From Taxillus chinensis (taxonomy: Eukaryota > Streptophyta > Magnoliopsida > Santalales > Loranthaceae): a stretch of DNA of 64,000 nt. The notes under the pieces are model-generated. The model was not told the DNA's origin and ran no database searches. It saw only the letters and a program-made list of their open reading frames with translations. A program made the position numbers and the translations under genes. The stretch spans positions 37,648,107 to 37,712,106 of the forward strand of contig CM042091.1 of NCBI GenBank assembly GCA_023512835.1, given 5' to 3'. Of the stretch, positions 58,699 through 64,000 are shown piece after piece (position 1 is the first letter of the stretch; every line of letters begins with the position of its first letter).

Positions 58699-59190
58699 TG
58701 TCACGCCCCGGATTTCCAACCCGAGGAAACCGGTACGTGACTCCCCTTTTACCCACACAGAGGGCAAAGGGGTAAGGATACAAATCAAGAATTTAACATT
58801 TTAAAACATTCACAACTCATTCAAGAAAAATAAAGTCCATCAAAGCAGTCCACAAACCAAATCAGTCTTTATTACAAAGTCCTCTTTTCAATCCATCCCC
58901 ATTGGGGTTACATCAGTTCCCATAATAAAATAATATAAACAATAAAATAAATAAGGTCTTCCACCTTGGGGTCCCACCTAACGCCTGTAGGTTCCTGTAA
59001 AGAAAACAACATGGTAGGAGGGGTGAGCAACCACAGCTCAGTAGGGATCATGTCTCCCCAACCCATCCCATGCACCTATTTTCTACATGACTTGTGTACA
59101 AGTGCTGTGTCGTGATACAATTATTCCACCAGATATGGTTACAGGCTATAATAGCAAACACTATCATACATGGGCTGGTACATAAACACT

Positions 59191-59370
59191 CCCGGGCTTC
59201 CACAGCCACCGGGTTTCAAGAACAGTCCCGGGCTTCCACAGCCACCGGGCTCCACAAAATAGTCCCGGGCTTCCACAGCCACCGGGTTCCACAAAAACAG
59301 TCCCAGGCTTCCACGACCACCGGGTTCCACAAAACGTCCCAGGCTTCCACGACCACCGGGTGTACAAGCA
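59191..59370. repeat. Five-unit minisatellite of about 36-38 bp
   Basis: Each unit reads CCCGGGCTTCCACAGCCACC then GGGTTCCACAAAA plus a short tail. Units 4 and 5 have CCCAGG and CACGACC variants. It occupies the place of the GTGTGGCTGTG tandems in the other gypsy LTRs. Confidence 0.9.
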
Positions 59371-59976
59371 AAACACGCGGCACATAAGGCCATACAGGCA
59401 TAACATCAAACACTTAATATGCTTAGTCACACGGGAATAACGTCGAACACTTAGCATGAATATATTCACAGGCTCACAAACCCAGCCACACAGCTATTAT
59501 TTCAAACACATAATATGCATAGCCTCACAGGCATTATTTCAAACACATTCTGAGCATACACACAGGCATATTCATACAGGCATATCCACACCGGCATTTT
59601 ATCAAACACTTATCATGCACTAACCACCCAACCTCAGAAATCACACCAAAACGCCACTGAAGGCCAACATTCATATAGGAGGTCACACCTATATGAATTT
59701 ACATATAAATAATATAACAGATATAACTCATATTCTTGCCTTAGGACCCTAGGACAGAGGAGGACTTAGGAAGAACAGAATCCCTACCTCAAGGAAAACG
59801 CAACAACACAAAGAACGGTCCGATCCCAAGCCGAACGCCGTCCACCCACGAAGCACCGACCACCCACGCAAGACGCCCGGCAGCAACCAGGAGCTCTCCT
59901 TCCCTCTCTCTCTCTCTCTCTTTGCGACGGCTGGTGAAGCAACAAACCCTAAACCTAAAACAGAGGGCTTCTCCTC

Positions 59977-60396
59977 CTTATATAGACAACACAACATCAA
60001 AACGACGTAGTTTTGATTAAGTGAATCCCAGCATCAAAACGACGTAGTTTTGATCACACAAGTTAGCACCTTTCCGCACCCATATAGGCCAAAATACTCG
60101 GAATTTCAACATGGTCCTTTGGAGAAAGTTCCTTAGAATGTCAAAACCAAGGGAACCATGCAAAAATATGCCTGCACGCCAATTTGCACGTGAATTCCCC
60201 AATTCACGTGCACCTCCATATGGACTCCAAATGCTCTCAAACTTCACCCCTAGCCTCCTTGCATCATTTAGAAGTCAACCACACTTGCACGTGAATTGGA
60301 CCCATATCACGTGCACCTCACATACATGTCCATTTGGCCTGAAACTTCTGTGGTAGATAGAGGACACCATTCTAAGCATCTTTCCTTTTGCACGTG
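59977..60396 (-). promoter_or_regulatory. U3 module of Element 9: G-boxes, paired ACGT palindromes, TATA
   Basis: CACGTG at 60391-60396, 60308-60313, 60288-60293, 60205-60210 and 60187-60192, mostly as TTGCACGTGAATT or AATTCACGTGCA. Perfect 22-bp palindromes ATCAAAAC-GACGTA-GTTTTGAT at 60033-60054 and 59996-60017. TATA (minus) at 59985-59977. G-boxes bind bZIP and bHLH factors; activity here is inference. Confidence 0.6.
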
Positions 60397-60485
60397 AATT
60401 CATTGGAGTCCATTTACTAGGTCAAAATCTAGAAAAACTCTACTCAGGAGGCAAAACTGACTAACTCAAGGTACGGGTCCTTACA

Positions 60486-60520
60486 TCCTCTCCCCCTTAA
60501 GACTTTTCGTCCTCGAAAAG
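60486..60520 (-). promoter_or_regulatory. Polypurine tract and pre-PPT hairpin of Element 9
   Basis: Minus strand: CTTTTCG-AGGA-CGAAAAG (60520-60503), then TTAAGGGGGAGAGGA (60500-60486), then the LTR. The companion hairpin TTGTTCG-AGGA-CGAACAA lies at 60835-60818, at the end of pol. Confidence 0.85.
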
Positions 60521-60811
60521 AAATGACATAAGAGGAAAACAAACACAAGCTACCCATTTTCCACATGGCGAGCCACAACACCCAAATGGGTCATACACCA
60601 CACACAGCACAACAGCACATAACAGTACCACCATAGTCCATAACCACAATAATACACATAACACATGTCCACATGGCACGAATACACATCTCAAGGCACA
60701 TCACAAATAACACATGTCTTTAAAAGACAAGACAAATACATCAACTAATACAAGAAAACACATCACAAGAAAACACAACACTATCCCTTGGCCAACAGCC
60801 ACCTCCCACGC

Positions 60812-62135
60812 TTAAGATTGTTCGTCCTCGAACAAGTCTGGGTGCTGCTCACGCATCACGGACTCTCGTTCCCATGTCTCCTCCTCAATGCCACGGTGCT
60901 GCCACAGCACGCGAACCGAAGGAATAGCACGACCACGCAAAAGCTTCTCTCGCCGATCTAGAATACGAATAGGGGCCTCAACGACGGACATGTCATCCTC
61001 AATGTCTAACGTCCCCCAATCAATCACATGAGTGGGGTCAGCATGATACTTTCGCAACTGGGACACGTGAAACACGTTGTGCACTCGACTCAGCCGCGGT
61101 GGTAACGCTAACCGGTAGGCCACAGGCCCTACACGATCCAGAATCTCAAAAGGACCAATAAACCGCGGAGATAGCTTGGAACCTCGCCCAAACCGTCGAT
61201 GTCCACGACGTTGAGAGACACGAAGGAACACATGATCACCAAAGAAAACTCCAAAGGTCGCCGTCGCTGATCCGCATAAGATTTCTGCCGACTCGAGCCG
61301 ACAACAAACGCCGACGAATCAACTTGACCTTCTCGGTAGCCTCTTGAACCAAGCTGCGGTCCCAAGAGAGCCGTCTCCCCCCACCTCGGTCCAACACAAA
61401 GGGGATCGACACGGCCGTCCATACAACGCCTCAAAAGGAGCCATCCCAATGGATGCTCGATAACCGTTGTTGTAGGCAAACTCCACCAAAGGAAGGTGAG
61501 TTGCCCACGAACCCCCAAAGTCTAACACACAGGCCCGTAACATGTCCTCCAAAGTCTGATTCGTCCTCTCTCGTCGGCCGTCGGTCTCAGGGTGAAAGGC
61601 TGTACTCAAGTGAAGCTTGGTCCCCATAGCCTCCTTGCAAACCTGCCGAAATGGGAAGTGAACCTCGAATCCCGGTCCGAGACAACCGATGATGGTACGC
61701 CATGCGGTCTCACAATCTCGTTCATGTACAGTGACTCAAGGTCCCAACAGAGTCCCGCTCGCGAACAGCAAGGAAATGGGCCGACTTTGTGAGTCGATCC
61801 ACTATCACCCAAATCATATCCTTCCTCCCGGTTGTGGGTGGAAGACCGGTCACAAAATCCATCGCTATATGGTCCCACTTCCACTCCGCTATGGGCAAGG
61901 GCCGTAACATGCCCGCCGGCCGCGATGCTCGGCCTTCACCTTGCCGACACGTGAGGCACCGCGAAACAAAGGCAGCTACATCGCGTTTTATCCCTGGCCA
62001 CCAAAAATGTCCCCGAAGCGCATGGTACATCTTCGTACCCCCCGGATGCACAAAGAACTCTAGACGGTGAAACTCCCTCGGCACCTCATCCCTGAGGGAA
62101 GAAGCTACTACCAACCGCCCCTGAAATGACAACTC
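60812..62135 (-). pseudogene. pol: Integrase and chromodomain of Element 9
   Basis: Minus strand from 62135: HPGGTKMYHALRGHFWWPG and CLTCRQ of the zinc region, Asp in HIAMDFVTGLPP (about 61868), FLAVRERDSVG, Asp in VSDRDSRFTS (about 61685), Glu near DGRRERTNQTLE (about 61575), HLPLVEFAYNNGY and FEALYGRPC. The stretch 61231-60812 is open: [40 protein letters not shown] and the chromodomain [19 protein letters not shown], ending FEDEQS. Indels near 61245, 61350, 61390, 61655 and 61745 break the core. The chromodomain here is the best preserved in the window. Confidence 0.92.
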
Positions 62136-62149
62136 ATGCTCGGGACCCT

Positions 62150-63720
62150 CGTCCGGTCCCCAGGATAGCTCCCCGGCCTCAATACGGGCACGGAGAACCT
62201 CACACTCTATGTCACCCAGTGTTCCACCCGGACGCGCCGGTACAACTCAGGCACCACCACCAAAGGACTCAGGACTGTCCCACCATCACGAACAACAGGT
62301 GCACCGCAACATTGCCAATCGCTCCATCGGCTTCCACTCCCTCACGGCCACCTCGGCTTTCCCTTTTCTCGCTCAACGCATCGGCCACAACATTACCCTT
62401 GCCCGGGGTATAGGCAAGAGTAAAATCAAAAGTCTGCAAATACTCCACCCATCTCCTTTGCCTCAAATTCAAGTCCTTCGAGTAAAGATGTCTCGAAGGC
62501 TCTTGTGATCTCGAGAACACCACAAACTTTTCCCCCCAAGAGGTAGTGCCGCCAACTCTTCAGGGCGAAGATGACGACCGCTAACTCAAGGTCATGAGTA
62601 GGATAATTCTGCTCATGAGGCTTCCATTGCCTCGACCCATAAGCTACCACACCGTGCTCCCGCATAAGCACACACCCCAAACCAACCCTGGACGCATCAC
62701 AATACACCTCATATGGAATATCCTCCCTAGGCAACCTCAACAACACGGGTGCGGTAGTCAAACGGGTTTTGAGAGTCTCAAACGCCGTTGGCACTTGTCG
62801 ATCCAATCAAACTTCACGCCCTTCCGAGTCAACGCCGTCATAGGAGCCGCCAAACGGGAGAACCCCTCTACAAAACGACGATAGTACCCCGCCAAGCCAA
62901 GAAAACTATGGATCTCAAAAACGTTGGTTGGCCTCGCCCACGATGCCACGGCCTCAATCTTGGCCGGGTCCACCCTAACTCCCTCAGTGACACCACATGG
63001 CCAAGAAAGTGAACCTCCTGCAGCCAAAACTCACACTTGCTAAACTTAGCAAAATTGCTGGTCCCTCAAGGTTTGCAACACTTGTTGCCAAGTGCTCCAC
63101 ATGTTCCTTCTCGGTCTTGGAATACACCAAGATATCGTCGATAAACACCACCACGAACGAGTCTAAGTATGGGACAAAGACTTGGTTCATCAAATGCATG
63201 AATATCGCTGGCGCATTAGTGAGCCCGAAAGGCATCACTACCCACTCATAATGCCCATACCGCACCGAAAAGCCGTCTTAGGGATGTCCTCCTCCCTAAC
63301 CCTGAGCCGATGATACCCCGACCGTAAATCTATCTTGGAAAACCACTGGGCCCCACTCAATTGGTCAAACAGGTCATCTATCCGAGGCAACGGGTACTTG
63401 TTCTTCACGATCACCGAATTCAACTTTCCTGTAGTCGATGCGAGACGAAGCGTGCCATCAGCCTTCTTAGCAAAGAGCACCTGGAGCACCCCAAGGTGAG
63501 GTACTTGGTTTGATATACCCTTGACCCACCAACTCCTCGATTTGCCTCTCGAAGCTCCCTCAACTCAGCTGGCCCCATACGATACGCTACTTGGGAAATC
63601 GGACCCGTCCCCGGCACCAACTCAATGGTGAACTCCACACTCCTCTTAGGTGGCAAACTCCTCAACTTGCTCAGGAAAAACATCCCGAAATTGGTCCACA
63701 ACAGCGGGCCACACCCTCTT
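62150..63720 (-). pseudogene. pol: RT and RNase H of Element 9
   Basis: Minus strand from about 63700: [97 protein letters not shown] and FIDDILVYS (about 63135). RNase [18 protein letters not shown] (about 62700), [35 protein letters not shown] and [10 protein letters not shown] (about 62380). Frame changes near 62520, 62790, 63060, 63255 and 63430. Confidence 0.9.
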
Positions 63721-64000
63721 TTCTACCTTACCCTCCTCAGGCAAAGGTCGGGGCCGCTAACCTGTGGGTAATGGCACCCCACCTGGTCCAACACCTGGCC
63801 CGGCCCGACTCGCCTCACAATCCCACTCCCCCTGCGGGGTGCAAGAGGTCCCTGCAGGTGTCACGAAGGTCACACGCCGCCGATAACAATCTATCTTGGC
63901 CTGGAAAGCCATAAGCCAATCCATACCCAAGATCAGGTCGAACGTCCTCAAAGGCATCACATGCAAGTCAAAACTTAGCTCCACCTCGCCTATGGTTAAC
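63721..64000 (-). pseudogene. Protease C-terminal part of Element 9
   Basis: Minus strand: MELSFDLHVMPLRTFDLIL, GMDWLMAFQAKIDCYRRRV, GEWDCEASRAG. This is the second half of the aspartic protease and its linker to RT; the DTGAS half is outside the window. Open from 63984 to 63757. Confidence 0.88.

Larger units (their letters stand above)
58699..60485 (-). repeat. Element 9 3' LTR (1787 bp)
   Basis: Minus strand: TGTAAGGACCCG at 60485 to GGGGCGTGACA at 58699. U3 holds five CACGTG boxes, then two perfect ACGT palindromes and TATATAAGG (59977-59985), a CT/GA run (59905-59930) and a five-unit minisatellite (59191-59370). Confidence 0.94.
58699..64000 (-). mobile_element. Element 9: Tekay-type gypsy, minus strand, right end beyond window
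   Basis: 3' LTR 58699-60485, polypurine tract and hairpin 60486-60520, then pol running right: chromodomain, integrase, RNase H, RT and protease at 63757-64000. CpG and GC content are higher than in Elements 1, 2 and 4, pointing to a young copy. The frame is broken mainly by one-base indels, several in homopolymers. Left flank gaata (58694-58698) would be the target site. Confidence 0.94.

Overview
The window is a block of nested LTR retrotransposons from a flowering-plant genome, probably a eudicot; the species cannot be told from the sequence. I found no host gene, tRNA, rRNA or CRISPR array. Every coding stretch belongs to a Ty3/gypsy element of the Tekay/Del chromovirus type (gag with two CCHC knuckles, DTG protease, RT, RNase H, integrase with GPF motif, group II chromodomain) or to a Ty1/copia element of the Sirevirus (SIRE/Maximus) type (gag, protease, integrase, RT, RNase H, clustered polypurine tracts, and in one copy an extra ORF after pol). 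All coding copies are broken.

Layout, left to right. Element 1 (1-9078, +) is a Tekay element cut by the window edge. It sits in a 3' fragment of an unrelated LTR family, here called LTR-A (9079-9324), which itself sits in the 5' LTR remnant of Element 2. Element 2 (9325-34785, +, Tekay) is split four times: by a solo LTR-A (10689-13026), by Element 4 (13531-28575, Tekay, TSD cacca), by Element 3, a non-coding gypsy derivative lying inside Element 4's 5' LTR (13873-21293, minus), and by Element 5 (29290-30957, minus), a 1.7-kb Sirevirus deletion derivative. From 34786 to 54285 lie an old copia LTR remnant and degraded gypsy-LTR-like sequence. This is split by Element 6 (35540-48208, +, TSD atggt), a long and young Sirevirus with a third ORF, and by Element 7 (49260-53849, TSD tacat), an LTR-A copy carrying an extra 1.8-kb insert. 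Then follow a scrap of another copia lineage (54286-54550), Element 8 (54551-58698, minus Sirevirus gag and 5' LTR, itself split by a solo copia LTR with TSD cttgt), and Element 9 (58699-64000+, minus Tekay) inserted in Element 8's LTR.

The elements do not cooperate as a pathway. They record successive insertion, solo-LTR formation, deletion and filler-DNA repair. The oldest coding copies are broken mainly by stops of the C-to-T/G-to-A kind expected from methylated-cytosine decay. The youngest (Elements 6 and 9) are broken mainly by single-base indels.

The most unusual material is in the non-coding parts: (i) a CGGAGTAAGG motif shared by LTRs of three unrelated families and arrayed at 15 copies per copia LTR; (ii) a conserved gypsy U3 module of G-box inverted repeats followed by paired 22-bp ACGT-core palindromes just upstream of TATA; (iii) twin hairpins with the same AGGA loop, one at the pol stop codon and one at the polypurine tract; (iv) several other motif-specific clusters of short palindromes; and (v) the third ORF of Element 6.
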